64,000 nt of DNA from Chrysogorgia sp. JL179-B06 (GCA_035772405.1 JAYKKM010000121.1:2704501-2768500), one strand, 5' to 3'. Counted from the stretch's first letter, positions 42,073 to 53,920 are shown. A program made the numbers and translations. Notes: generated by a model not told the origin, from the sequence alone.

Positions 42073-43835
42073 ATGGATGACGATCTAGAAAATACAAGCG
42101 AATTAGAAGAAAATGTAACCAAGTTTTTAGATGTTGCTGCAGATGCTCTGGTGGTCCAGAAGGAAGCCCTTGTTCACGAATATTCTCCAAAGACACGATA
42201 CTTTTTAACCTGAACAACTGCTTGGAGTTGAGCACCGCCGAACTCGATCTAGTGATTTTGTCGAACATACAAGCATCGACACATGGTCATAATGATAAGG
42301 TTGGAGAAAAACGAAGTAGGCGTCCGCGGTGCGATTTTACATTCAAATCCATTCCGATGGGATAAGCGACTCCAGGTTTCGTTCACTCAAAGAGCAATAT
42401 GAAATCCACGGTATTGCTCCTAGAGTTCATGGTAACACTAATAAACTGCCAAGCAACACCCTTTCCAGTCAGTCATTGAAGATATAACGACGTTTATATC
42501 AAATTACGTGGAACAAAATGCTATTGTCCTTCCCGGGAGGATTCCTGGCTACAAAAAGGATGATATCAAGCTGCTATCTTCTTCTGAAACCAAAGCCAGC
42601 ATTTGGAGGACGTACAATGTAAGCTGCGAATCCGCGAAAAAACTGCTGTATGCTACTCGACGTTTCTTGACCTATGGAAACAGCTTTTCCCAAACGTTAT
42701 TGTAACTAAGCCTATGACCGATTTGTGTGCGTTGTGTCAGGCAAATACTGCAAAACTTCAGCGTTCCGTAAATCTGCCTGATGAAGAAAAATCGGCTTGC
42801 GTCAAAGCGCAGCAAGACCATTTGGCCCAAGCTAAGTCTGAACGAGAAGGGTACAGAAACGCTTGTCAAGATGCCCAAGAGACATTTGACTTTACCGAAA
42901 ACCATAGTTCATGCTCACTGAACAAGACTATGTATTATTCCTTTGACTACGCACAGCAGGTTCATATCCACAGTAATCCAATGCAACCTGGCCCAATTTA
43001 TTTCAAAACACCGAGAAAGTGTGGTATTTTTGGTGTTTTTTTGTGAAGCAGTACCCCGTCAAGTTAATTTTTTAATCGACGAATCCGTTGCAGTTGGAAA
43101 AGGTGCAAATCCAACTATCAGTTATGTGCACTACTTCCTTTAACACCATGGTCTTGGCGAAACCGATGTCCATTTTCACGTGGACAACTGTGGTGGGCAA
43201 AACAAAAACAACTTCTTTTTGTGGTACTTTGCGTGGAGGGTTATCAATAACCTTCACAAATCCGTTCTTCATTCATTTCTTTTAATTGGAGACACCAAGT
43301 TCGGTCCAGATCGTTGCTTCGGAATGCTAAAAAAAGCATTTCGAGTTACCCACATTTCGTCCATATATGAAATGTCTAACATGGTGGAAACGTCAATTAC
43401 CGCTGGAGTAAACAAGGTTCAATTGTTTGGAACACACGATGGTCGAAGCATTGTTCCTGTTTACGATTGGGCCACTTATATCGGCCAGTATTTCAAAAAG
43501 ATTGCCCACATCAAAAAGTACCAGCATTTCCGTTTTTCCAAAGAGAAGCCTGGGATTGTTTATTGCAAAGAATGCATAACCTCTCCAGAAAAAAAGTTAA
43601 CCTACTCAGAGATAAAAGTGTTTTACCTTCTCCCGAGCTTCCTCCTATAATTGAGCCACAAGGTTTAGACGAGGAGAGAAAGCGTTACTTATTCAACGAA
43701 ATTAGGCCGTTTTGCAAGTCAGGCAAAACTTCCCGAAATTTCAGGTCGGCAAGAAATTGCCGACCTAAAAGCGATAATTCTCAATCTAGGCAAATATTTT
43801 CAAAACAAATAGACAATATCAAAATGAAATTTTAA
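42073..43835 (+). pseudogene. DUF7869-family protein, broken
   Basis: Pieces in order: an acidic N-part from ATG 42073 (DDDLENTSELEENVTKFLDV) ending at a stop near 42209; LPGRIPGYKKDDIKLLSSSE (42530-42590); TKPMTDLCALCQANTAKLQ with a C-x2-C pair (42705-42760); YYSFDYAQQVHIHSNPMQPG; and EAVPRQVNFLIDESVAVGKG. After an in-frame TAA at 43141 comes HGLGETDVHFHVDNCGGQNK, then FGPDRCFGMLKKAFR, VPVYDWATYIGQYFKKI and KKYQHFRFSKEKPGIV. After a shift near 43610, GLDEERKRYLFNEIRPFC follows. The H-x-D-N-C-x-G-Q-N-K motif is the hallmark of this large invertebrate family; transposase-like activity is suspected for it but not known to me. Four or more lesions. Confidence 0.65.
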
Positions 43836-44380
43836 TTTGCTTGCTGCAAATACGCGTATTTATGAACAGCAATTAATTGCAATCAATGCCAATAGCAAAC
43901 AAAACAACTAACAAAATGTATGAACTCCAATCGAACAGTGCATGTTGTGACAGACCGTACACTACTTTATTACCATATACTTATCTTAAATCTTGAAGCT
44001 TGACGATTTTAACACGTATGTATCACCTTTCAACAATGAAACTGCAATGTTTACACAAGGAATGAACAATGCCAATGTGACAAATTAAAATACTAACATG
44101 TCACTTGTTAGGTCTGTTAGATAAGTAAAGTATCGTATTTTGCCTTAAACATGTTCCTATTTGACAAAAAGATAAATTAGTTTCATAGACGATGAAGTTT
44201 TACTGATCAAAGCCAAATGACTGTGCACCTTTTGTAAATAAACACGAGGGTTTGAAATGTAAACATATTCGATAAAATCGTCTAGCTTCAAGATTGAACG
44301 CAAATGGAATATTAATTTCTAGCAGTCCTCGTCAAAGTATAAAGACCATTCATCACTTGATATACCAGCCAGGTTAATTT

Positions 44381-46631
44381 ATTCAACTGACTGAATCTCT
44401 TCTTGTTCCTCGTCTGAACTAGGGACCAGTTCATCTAGCACTGAGGATACGCTTGGACTATTTTCAGTTCTCCTGACTTTTCTCCTCTTGGGGTACTGTA
44501 TTCCACCTACTCGCCGCCCTTGCTTACCTACAGTGCCATTTGGGTATGTTGATTTCAGGGAGAAATCATTGTCACATCGCAACCGGATGATATTCTCAAG
44601 GCTGCAGTTCTCCAGAGCCTGGCGTCCTTATTAAAAACTCGCCAAAGGAACGAAAAAACTCTTTCCGTTTCCGCATTTGACAGGGGGATGGACAACGAAA
44701 TTTCTGCTACGTGCAAAATGTTGGTAATGCACAGCTCGTTCTGGCGTGAAAACAGATAAGGCCAAACCTTGGATGCAGCGTTTCTTGGCATGAACTGCTT
44801 GACGTGATCAATAACTGTCTCAAGTTCCTCTTCTATTCGAGCTACATTGCACCCATTTGCTTCCAATAGAATCTTGAACCAATTCACAATAACATCGACT
44901 TCGCTAACAATGTCTCCAAACTCATGAAACTGGTAGGATGGAGTGTCTAAAAACATGGCCATTGCCTTAAATAATGGGTCTTCAACGACAGATAACAAAC
45001 GAGCACTTAGACGTACCTTTAGTTGACGTACATTTAGTGCGTACAATTTGAAGAAGTTCACTTCCAACTTTGTCCATTGCGTTGTCAAGGTTTCCTTTCA
45101 AGAGAAAATCATGGAGCAAAACGCAGTTGCGAGTTCTGGGTTCATTTGCATCCGCAGATTGCCTGGTCTGTCTTTCAGGGACTATCTGTGAAACTTCAAC
45201 GTTCAAATCCTGAAGTAACTTCGCAGTATTTGGAAATAGCTGATCCCTCTTTAGTGCTTCACTGCCCTCTTGCTCCAACACAGTGCTTAATTTTGTCATG
45301 TTTTTAAGGGCTTTCCCACAACTCGAAATAAGCTCTGGCGCAAGAAGTTCAGCTTTTTGCAACACTTTAGTCATTGGCTGCAACATGAGCAAGACATCCA
45401 GTTTGGCTGCGGAGAAAATTGCTTTGGCAGTGTTCGTAAGGCGTGTTCTTTATTCCCGTTAACTTTGGCACAATATCTTTGATTGATTCGTTGTGTGGAG
45501 GAAATTTGCTGGTTACAAAATCCAAGCAGTACAGGCAGACTTTTAAGGTGTGATTTTAACGCACCGGCGTTTGTACTGTTCATAGCTGATGCCTTGAAAA
45601 ATGGCCTGCCGTTTGAACAGTCTCCATCTCAAATTAGCCCTCTTGAAAAGGTAATAAATGTCCAAAAGGTCCTTTTCACATTCGTTGTTCATTGCCGATG
45701 CATTGAAGCCATCGTGGACAGCAAGTTCCACTTTATGATCGGGGCAGAGGATCAAAAGATAATGCTCTCCAATTTCATTTTTCACAAGCCTGACACATTC
45801 CAATTTCTTTATGGCTCTGTGGCGTTTTGATTTTCATCTTCTTGATGGAATTGTCCATCGCTTCTTTCAGCCCCTGCGTGTTAGTTTCTTGAGGCTCTTC
45901 CAAGGACATAACAGAGAAGGAAAGAGTCCCTGTAGGTGCAGACTTCATCAGGAATAACTCTTTCTCATTCATGGTTTTTGCAGAACTACTGCCATCATTG
46001 AATACGCTGTAGTAGCGTATTTCACCGGAGTTGATGGGCTCGGTGATGCTTTTAACCCGGATACTTTTGCTAAGAAAAGACACCATTTCAACTGCAGCTT
46101 TATTATTAAGGTAGCCATTTCCAACATTAACTCTAAGAGTTTCCTTACTAAACTTCACTAAGCTTTCGTAGAAGCGAAATGACTTTGCATTCACTGTAGT
46201 ATAATGCGCTATTTGCATCTTTCTCATCATCTGCATTCACTGGATGGCATTTAATTTCTGTATATGAGGCTGTATATGAGAAGTGTTGTCTGCTTCGGGG
46301 CTCCAGAAGGTCCTGCTTGCTCATCTGGGTTAGGATCAGTTACTCCTAAGGAATTAACATTTGCTTGTTCTGCCAGCCGAAGAACCGCTGTTTTATGCAT
46401 AACTGAAGACTTAACATGATCAGTAAAATTATTCTTTTTGATTGTTTTAGTCCCCTTTACGTACGTCTCCGAACCAAGCTTTGCAATCCCTTTCTTGTGA
46501 GCTGAAGAATCTTTTCCTGAGTAAAATTCCCGACATGTCTTGCACCAAATCTTGATCACATGATTGTCTACATCCACTTCATAGCCAAGGCATGAAAAGC
46601 CCCAGGCATCAACGATCTTCTTCCTTGGCAT
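44381..46631 (-). pseudogene. hAT transposase, near full length but frameshifted
   Basis: From ATG 46631 (minus): a zinc-finger start (KKIVDAWGFSCLGYEVD, IKIWCKTCREFYSGK near 46545), then the linker FTDHVKSSVMHKTAV. Next come NAKSFRFYESLVKFSKETL, a DGSSSAKTMNEKELF catalytic-type segment near 45990, and CPDHKVELAVHDGF near 45730. The C-terminus has LKVRLSARLLSVVEDPLFKA, PRNAASKVWPYLFSRQ and the hAT dimerisation signature ISLSIPLSNAETERVFSFLW near 44690, then a tail VSSVLDELVPSSDEEQEEI ending at 44381. Segments alternate between frames at about 46240, 45800, 45560, 45390, 45080 and 44590. The zinc-finger/hAT order resembles ZNF862-type elements. Confidence 0.7.
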
Positions 46632-46639
46632 TGTTGGGG

Positions 46640-47365
46640 ATTGCCTCCCTTTGTTTCGCTCAACAAATCACAATAATTAAAATTCACTCACGGACACGGT
46701 AGCCTTATTAGTTTAAGTTGTTTTCTCGAAGCTATTCACATTTAATTATGAATAATGCATGAGCGTACGTACCGGATTTATACTAACGGTTAGAGGAAAA
46801 CGTATTTTTAACTATGACCTAATTTTCTAAAACTAAATTTTACTATGACATAATGCTGATGCAATACAGCATGAGCAAGCAAATTCCATTGACAGCCAAT
46901 GACAAGATCGTGAGCGCTAAAATATTTGCTTATTCACAGGAGTCATGCTAGCTAAGGTCTTGTTGTTGTATATTTACTGATTACATGTTAAGATTACAGT
47001 ACTTTTACATAATACTTCAAGTGTCAATGGCCAATGTCTGGAAAATCTTGCATGCTACTCAACACTTGCAGTAACAAGATACTCACTAGACACTACAATT
47101 AAGCATTTTTTTACTAAAACAATGCTTATTTTAAACCTGTAGACTATAAATACGCAAAAACAGTTGCGCTGAAAAATGGGGAAAACCCCTGCACGAAAAT
47201 ATGTGTTTGTTTGTGCGTAAACATGTCAATCAATGGTGATTTAATTAAATTTGATACTCGCAAAGCGTATTTTGACTACGCAAGCTAATGATCAAAACCT
47301 CATCGTTGAAAATGCGTATGTGAAAGATGCATTCGAGGAAAAAAATGCCGAGACGTATTTGAAAG
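46640..47365. other. 5' non-coding part of the hAT element
   Basis: Sequence between the transposase start and the right terminal repeat. AT-rich and without a recognised gene. Confidence 0.4.
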
Positions 47366-47606
47366 TAGGTCGGCAAAATTTTGCCGACCTAAATCTACAC
47401 ATATCGCTTTGCAGGTCGGCATTTAGGTCGGCATTGCCGAATGCCGACCTGAGTTTCAAGGACTGGGCACTGAAGATCTTGTTGCCCCTGACCCAGGACA
47501 CGATCTAATTAACTTATCGAGCGCCACTAATTTTGTAGTTCTATGGACTGAAATGAACGTCTTATTTTTATAATTAATTAAATATTAGTAAGATAAGCTG
47601 CGTAGG

Positions 47607-47903
47607 CAGTGTTGAGATACAAATCGAAATATAAAAAATACAAATCGAAAGGAATAACTTTCGAGCATATAGGCCCTATTGTATCAACGGGCCATGCCGC
47701 AACAATTATCTAGCTGTAATTTTTTTCTTCCGTGAAGTTAATGACTGAGCATGAAAAACGTTTAACGTTTCGAAAAGTTTGAAAAAACTAGTTTTTTTAT
47801 TCATTTTACGTTTCTTTCTTGCCTTTTCTCGAAACGTTAAACATCGTATTCGTATATTGGCAGTACACCTAATCATATTTCGATTTGTATTTCAACACTA
47901 CCA
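47607..47903. mobile_element. MITE with GTGTTGAGATACAAATCGAA termini
   Basis: GCAGTGTTGAGATACAAATC-GAAATAT at 47607 pairs with ATATTTCGATTTGTATTTCA-ACACTAC ending at 47903. A second inner pair, GTTTAACGTTTCGAAAAG (near 47760) with CTTTTCTCGAAACGTTAAAC (near 47823), makes it a nested hairpin. No coding. Confidence 0.7.
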
Positions 47904-48307
47904 ACACAACACAACACACATGAAACGTTTATTGTAAATTATTTGGTTTGAAAATGACCCCGAAATATAGTTGAAATATTACCACAATGCATCACTGTTG
48001 TCTTTTTTTGTGATTTCTTGAATATCAAAATAACACTGCAGAAAAAAACCCGGTTAGAGTCTGCATGCGTGCGTCATTGCTCTCACGAAATCAGAGCTAC
48101 AAAACGCCAATCACGCGAAATGCATGGGAATGAAATTCGATAGGTTTGTTTTTCCGATCAAAGGCACAATGTGAGGTGTGATATCCGTAAGACGCTAGTA
48201 TAAAACTAGAGTCCATGTCCAGTCTTATAGATTGCCAAGGCACTTCAGACGGTTCAAAATATGTCTATAAACGATAAAGTAAAAGTTATTTGGAAAACTA
48301 ATTGTAA

Positions 48308-48484
48308 ATGGAGGGTTGCGAACATTTGGCCAAAAGAAAAGAAATAAAACCTAATGTAAATGTCGGAAAGGACGAGTTTGCAACACTCGCAATCAAAGTA
48401 GGTGACCCTATAAGAGTCAAATTTGCATCGCGTTGGTATGACATCAAGCAGCAGAAAACCGGGAACCAAAGTCAAAGAAGAAAG
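48308..48484 (+). CDS. Possible first exon of an unknown gene
   Basis: From ATG 48308 the frame reads MEGCEHLAKRKEIKPNVNVG, then DEFATLAIKVGDPIRVKFAS and RWYDIKQQKTGNQSQ, ending at AGAAAG before GTAAAA (48485). The VGDPIRVKF-xx-RWYD stretch resembles the Tudor/chromo-barrel-like start of BEN-domain proteins in cnidarians, but this is a guess. Its phase (0) does not match the next exon seen at 50619. A LINE follows directly, in what would be the first intron. Confidence 0.35.
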
Positions 48485-48529
48485 GTAAAAGTTTTGTTTA
48501 TAGATTAAAAACCTTCTGACTTTGTCTTT

Positions 48530-50500
48530 TAAATGGGGGAAGGACTTTATAGAAATTTTAAACGAGATGTAAGGCGCGAACTGAGGCTCACAGAACAAGA
48601 ATACGTTGCAAGCGAGATTCAAAACAACCCTAACAACATCGGTAGTCTGTGGAAAATTATTCGTCGCTGTATCCCGAAGAAATCGCTTAGTAGAAGGATT
48701 TATACAAAGGACGAAAAAGTGGTAGCAAACGAATTCAATAAATTCTTTAATTCAGTTGGTGAAAAGACAGTCTCAAGAATGTAATTACGGTTTAGCACAA
48801 CATCCTTTTACCCCAAGGAGTTTTCCCCCAGACCAATGGAACAATTTGAAATTGAAAAGATCATTCTATCTATGCCTACAGGAAAAACTCCCAGGGCCGA
48901 CAAAATCCCTCTGCGCGTGATTAAAGACTGTCTCCCAATTGTTTTACCGTCATTGACTACCATCATTAATCAATGTTTTACGACCGAAATATTTCCAACT
49001 AGGTGGAAGATGGCAGAAGTAACACCAATTTTGAAAAATGCGGACCATGAGGAGGCCAATAATAACCGGCCAATATCACTATTGCCTATATTGTCAAAGA
49101 TTTGTGAGAAAGTTGCTTTGAATAAATTTTTACCCTATCTGGTGTCTAATGATCGATTAACAACAAAGCAAAGTGGAATCAAAAGATGGCATTCAACCGA
49201 GACAACATTAATTCATACAACTGATTTCATATTAAATGCCATGGATAAAAAGAAAACAACAGCTATTGTTCTGTTAGATATGAGCAAAGCTTTTGACAGC
49301 ATAAATCACTGTATTTTACTCAACAAACTACAAGATGTAGGCGTTTCGAACTCGGCTTTACAATGGTTTGACAGCTATTTGTCTAATCGTAGTCAAATTG
49401 TACGTATATATTCATCCCTCTCCGATCCTTTACCAATGGTAAATGGGGTCCCGCAAGGAAGTATTTTAGGGCCAATACTCTTTCGTATATACATAAACGA
49501 TTTACCTACAATCCCACAAAGCTATTTCACTGATTGCTATGTTGACGACACCAAACTTTATATGTGTTTTCCTGTGCAGGACTATCAAAACGCTATCACC
49601 GACATCAATAATGATCTTATCAAGATCCGAAACTGGTGCTTTGAAAACTTGCTGCTGTTAAACCCTGATAAAACTGAACTGATCGTATACGGAAGCAGAC
49701 AAATGATCTCCAAACTCCCAGATTTTCAGCTTACTTTATTGGGAAAAGAACTTACCCCAGCGCAATCTGTGAAAGACTTGGGAGTTACGTTTGACAAGAA
49801 CTTGAACTTTAACAAACATATCCTAAGACTGCATGTCTAGTTTAGGCCAAATAAGCCGAGTTAAATATGTCCTAAAGAAAGAACTACTTGTTACTGATTA
49901 ATTCACTGGTATTTAGCAAGTTATTTTATTGTTCAGCGGTCTGGTCCAATACCACAGATCCGAATGTACGAAAAGTTCAAGGAAAACAGAACTTTGCAGC
50001 CCATATTATTAGGACCAGAAAATACGACCATATAACTCCCGTATTAAAGGAACTACGATGGATACCTGTAAAACTACAACTTTATTATCGTGAAGCAATC
50101 ATGGTTTTTAAATGCATGACGGGAACGGCGCCTACTTATCTAAGTTCGCAATTTGTAACTAGAGGCAGTATAAGTGGACTAGACAATCTTTACAATTGAA
50201 TATTCCACTTCTCAAAAGCGCATCAGGCCAAAGGACCTTTTATTTTCGAGCTGTTCAACTATGGAACAATTTATGCCCAGAACTCAAATTGAGTATGACA
50301 ATTCGAGATTTTAAACATAAATTAAAGAGGATTTTACTTCATAAATTTATATCAGAATGCATGTAGGAATACTGTAGATTTTTATTTGTAGGTTACATTA
50401 TAGATTATTGTATTTATTATATATTATTTAGGTAATTGTTACTGAAAAGCCCCAGCAGGGAGTTGTCAATAAATTATTGTATTGTATTGTATTGTATTAG
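48530..50500 (+). mobile_element. LINE, 5'-truncated, with ATTGT tail
   Basis: Non-LTR element in the same orientation as the host-like exons. It ends in AATAAATTATTGTATTGTAT, a run of ATTGT units (50472-50499) typical of some CR1/L2-like 3' ends. It begins in the linker before the reverse transcriptase. Confidence 0.75.
48533..50330 (+). pseudogene. LINE reverse transcriptase, YVDD variant, broken
   Basis: RT motifs in order: IEKIILSMPTGKTPRADKIP, NNRPISLLPILSKICEKVAL, TAIVLLDMSKAFDSINHCIL (first catalytic D), GVPQGSILGPILFRIYINDL and DCYVDDTKLYMC (catalytic motif with V in place of the usual A). Then come CFENLLLLNPDKTELIVYG and VKDLGVTFDKNLNFNKH. The 48533-48784 part is the linker and is separated by a stop. 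After 49840 the frame shifts, continuing at 49888 (NSLVFSKLFYCSAVWSN) and ending in decayed sequence. Confidence 0.8.
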
Positions 50501-50618
50501 TCTTTTTAAGGGTTTTTTTTACATTTTACTTTTGCGGTAAATTTTTTGGAAAATGGCTAAATTCTTACTGGCTAATCATGACTTTGTAAGTGAGATTGTT
50601 TTAATATCTGTCCCACAG

Positions 50619-50926
50619 AAACAAGCACCAAACTTTCCACAGAACTAGTGGCTATAAAAGATCCATATGAGCAGTTTACTGCACAGCAAGCGGAGAGGGA
50701 AGAGATTTGGGAGGAAGGGTACAGGAAAAAGAAAGAGGTAAAAAAAGAGAATCAAGCCGGGTCTACGCCAAAGCTGAAGGTTCCAATCAAAGACCACGGA
50801 AATGGTGACTGCGTATCGCCGTCAATTGAAGAGCAGCTTCGCCTAAAGACGCTTGAGTGCGGAAAATTATCATTGAAGATTACTGAACTCGAACGAAATT
50901 CGTTTATTGGCGAGAACTTGGCCAAG
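50619..50926 (+). CDS. Host-like exon encoding a charged coiled coil
   Basis: The acceptor TCTGTCCCACAG ends at 50618 and the donor GTGAGT starts at 50927. It reads TSTKLSTELVAIKDPYEQF, EREEIWEEGYRKKKEVKKEN, a Pro/Gly linker, then SIEEQLRLKTLECGKLSLKI and TELERNSFIGENLAK, a heptad-like helix. It ends in phase 0, compatible with the next exon. Coral BEN-domain proteins have this order (basic linker, then coiled coil), but no BEN domain follows here. Confidence 0.55.
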
Positions 50927-51044
50927 GTGAGTATTCAGTCGTGTTATCTATAGATGTAATTTACGCAGTGTATGGTTCGAAAATATTTCATCAAATCATG
51001 ATGCAAACAATAAATAATTGCTACGTTGTTTATCGTCATTTTAG

Positions 51045-51209
51045 ATGATGCAGGAAATGCAATCCACAACTTTGGTAGCATTGTCAAGAATAGAGCAGCG
51101 GCTTGACTCTATCGAGGCTCATTGTCAATCATCCAACTCATCTATGACTGAGTGTTTAATGTGTTTTATTAACCTTATTCTCAAACACGCAAAGTTGTTT
51201 GCTGCATAA
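51045..51209 (+). CDS. Host-like exon, coiled-coil continuation, with stop
   Basis: The acceptor TCGTCATTTTAG ends at 51044. Phase 0 continues as MMQEMQSTTLVALSRIEQRL and DSIEAHCQSSNSS, a heptad pattern. The frame runs on to a TAA at 51207-51209 (ILKHAKLFAA). No convincing donor is visible before the stop, so this may be a terminal exon form. Confidence 0.45.
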   Translation: MMQEMQSTTLVALSRIEQRLDSIEAHCQSSNSSMTECLMCFINLILKHAKLFAA

Positions 51210-51501
51210 TAAAATTGGAACATATGAACGTTTTTATCGCGTAACCTATATTCTTCGTATTCGCAGATTACACTCAATGGCTTTATTTGCGTTTATTTCT
51301 TTCATTGAACCTGGCCCCCTGAAATCCTAGCTGTGCCACAGAGTTTCCGCTCAGCTCCGCGGCTAAGAATGGCTTCCTTAGTAAATAATACTGATTTCCC
51401 GCTCTAATTACGAAGTTAATCTAAGGTAAGGCAAAGATTGAAAGATGATAGTTCTATTCTACAACAGTTTTTGTTGAATTCTTATTCAATTTCTATGACA
51501 G

Positions 51502-51621
51502 TTGACTGCTAACTCCATCAACCTGGTGCCTGAAGAGATTTGTCCTCTTGAAGTCGACCCAAACAAAAGCGCTGCCACTGACGCTAACCTGAGGACAATC
51601 GATATGGACATGTGGGAAACG
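51502..51621 (+). CDS. Possible exon, acidic
   Basis: The acceptor TTTCTATGACAG ends at 51501 and the donor GTATGC starts at 51622. It reads LTANSINLVPEEICPLEVDP, then NKSAATDANLRTIDMDMWET. Length 120 bp, phase 0 to 0, so it could be spliced onto the coiled-coil exons if a donor exists upstream. The opposite strand a little downstream is retroelement sequence. Confidence 0.4.
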
Positions 51622-51639
51622 GTATGCGACAACAACACA

Positions 51640-52195
51640 TCAACGCCAATTATTAAAACTCCAGAAACTGTGGATAGCGCTATAAGCAGTTGTGTTCCTG
51701 AGTTACGTAGAAAAGTATATAGCTCTTGTTTCCAGGGCTTTCTTTCAATTTGCGCTGTTCTAACTGCCTTTTCTAACGTGCACATAAATCTCTCTACCTC
51801 TCCATTCGCCTGTGGCTAATATGGAGTTATCCGTCGATGCGAAAACCCAAGATACTTCGCAAACTTCGTTTCACCACTCATTTGTTTCGCTTGATGAAGC
51901 ACGTGTACTTCATATTCAACGTTCTTTCTTAGTAGAATATAATTTGTAAGCGCTTTAACAGCTTTACCATATTCCTTATCGTCTCCTTTATCATCTTCCG
52001 AAAAGGTATCGAAAATGTCTGTTACTTCGGGTCCAGCATAATGGAATGACAGAGCTCTTTTCCTCTTTTCGCTATCGATATCTATCACGACAAGTAGGTT
52101 ATCAAGCCGATGGATCCACTTCTGCCATCCTACACCAACCGATGTAGGATCTTTGTACACATAATGCCTTAAGTCTTAGGATCCCATCCTCGTTG
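51640..52195 (-). pseudogene. Ty3/gypsy remnant: gag joined to integrase
   Basis: Reading leftwards: a gag core (TSVGVGWQKWIHRLDNLLVV, KRKRALSFHYAGPEVTDIFD, LLRKNVEYEVHVLHQAKQ) down to about 51830. Integrase C-terminal sequence follows (ANGEVERFMCTLEKAVRTAQ, RKPWKQELYTFLRN) from 51815 to about 51700. Protease, reverse transcriptase and RNase H are missing, so an internal deletion joined gag to integrase. Its upstream boundary coincides with the start of the duplicated segment at 52196. Confidence 0.65.
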
Positions 52196-52460
52196 CCAAA
52201 ATGGTTGCAATTCATTAAGAATCTTTGATAGCCTTGCCAAAGCTGGATGGCAATCAATAACTGAAGGCAATCTGCCAGAATTCTTACGAACCGCCACCTA
52301 ATTAAGCAAAGTTTCCCAATCACAATTACGAGCTCTACCTATTTGTGCTTTAACAAATTTCTTATTATATCCTCTCTTACAAAACCAATTTTCCATTTCA
52401 GTAGCCTTATTTTCAAATTTCTGGTCAGAACTACAAATCCTGTTCAATCTTTTATATATA
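52196..52460 (-). pseudogene. Penelope-like element fragment, copy A
   Basis: Minus-strand frames read CSSDQKFENKATEMENWF, CKRGYNKKFVKAQIGRA and HPALARLSKILNELQPF. This is the linker between reverse transcriptase and GIY-YIG endonuclease of Penelope-like elements. It is truncated at 52196. Confidence 0.5.
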
Positions 52461-53920
52461 TAAAAAGCAGTACAAAAAGCTATCCTGGAAAGCTATGAAG
52501 GAAAGGGTTAATAAATAACATCACATCTGCAACAAACCTATATTTTAAGCTTTTTAAAATGTGAGGACATTGTGTGGGGGGTCTAGAAATTGTTAAACGT
52601 TTTAAAGGGGGGCCTGGACAATTTATTTAATGAGCGGTCCCCAAAAGGCAGTAAACCTTTTCTTATTTGATAAAAAAGAAAGATTATTAAAAAAACAATT
52701 TCTCGTATGCAAGAAATGGATATCTGTGTAAAACTTTGATCTTCTGTGATCGAAATTTGCCTTAAATTATTTTTTGCTTTGTTATTGATCGAACTTGTAT
52801 TTTAACTAGAAAATACTCTTTCTGTATATTCAGGTTTATGATAATTTTGTTCAATTAAGAAATCGATGGGCAAGAGATTCTGCAACATAAAAAAGGATGT
52901 CGATTAATGATTATGATGAACTAATTATGCTGAATGACAATTTGATTATTTTAAGACAATGCATATCGATATGTATATGGCAATATAAATTAAGTTTGTT
53001 TAATTTAAAAGAACTCTGTATCTTTCTTTGTTTGAGATATTTCGGTTAGTCATGGTTACAGATTGCAAAATCAAATGTATCTCCAGGTTTATTCAACGAA
53101 ATCACTTGAAATTGTGAACATACAAACTGCACATTGCAGTAAACGTTGCAAGTTGAGCAAGATTGTTGTGTATTCAGTGTATAACTGATCTGGCAATGCA
53201 CGAAAATGCCGTACCCTGGTTATGACGTCAGAGACTATCCAATTTGCATATCAAAAAATCGAAATATCTCAAACGAAGAGAGATACGGAAAAGTTGTAAA
53301 AGGTCTTCCTATACCATTCAAAGAATTATTTCAAAATAGACAAACTTGATTTATATTGCCATATCACAATATCTTATTTTATAAACTTATTTTGTACGAT
53401 AAAATTATATAAGAATAAGATATTGAAAATATAGGTTTGTTTCACGCTTAAGTTTTTCGTTTAGTAGTGTGTGCAAATCTGTTAGACTGCAATTGACGTG
53501 AATGACAGGACCATGTGCACGTGATAAATAGCTTCAATATCTTTTCGCTATTCGGCCTATTCCATATTATTTTTCAACCCATTCGGTGGTCTTCTTGGGC
53601 AGCAAAGGGGCTTTGCCGTTCATGTAGCAACGCTCAGTATAGCGATTGCGCCTTTTGACAGCTCGACGAAGGTAGAAGAATTGATGTTGTGGCATTGCAC
53701 ATACAATTCGTTTCAATCTGCTGGGCCATATAAAAGTTCGCTCAGCTGCCATGGAATTGTATTCTTGTGGAATTATTCCGAATGTGTAGCCTGTCGACGA
53801 CCTTAACAATGCTAAGCCACACTTGACTCAGAGGGTAAGGAAAAGGGAGATCCACTTTTGCGACTTTCATGCCATCGAGATGACACATATTGCCATATGC
53901 AAGTATTGTTGTTCATCCTC
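52196..53920. repeat. Direct segmental duplication, copy A
   Basis: Aligns in the same orientation with 56846-58745: the Penelope fragment (GGTTGCAATTCATTAAGAAT), the middle stretch with CATTGTGTGGGGGGTCTAGA, the TGTTTGAGATATTTCG block, and the KDZ-like C-terminal exon (CCATTCGGTGGTCTTCTTGG). Copy A lacks several short blocks present in B, such as a GT run and AATTAAGCTGGTCCCTGATG. Similarity is otherwise high. Confidence 0.85.

Larger units (their letters stand above)
43742..47451 (-). mobile_element. hAT element with palindromic terminal repeats
   Basis: The left end reads CAGGTCGGCA...TTGCCGACCTAAAAGCGATA. The right end, read inwards, gives CAGGTCGGCATT...TGCCGACCTAAA with an added TGCCGACCT before AAGCGATA. 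Each end is therefore a small hairpin inside the terminal repeat, and a perfect 24-bp palindrome, AGGTCGGCAAAA-TTTTGCCGACCT, lies at 47366-47389. No clean 8-bp target duplication was found. The left end lies within the last ~100 bp of the DUF7869 frame. Confidence 0.55.
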
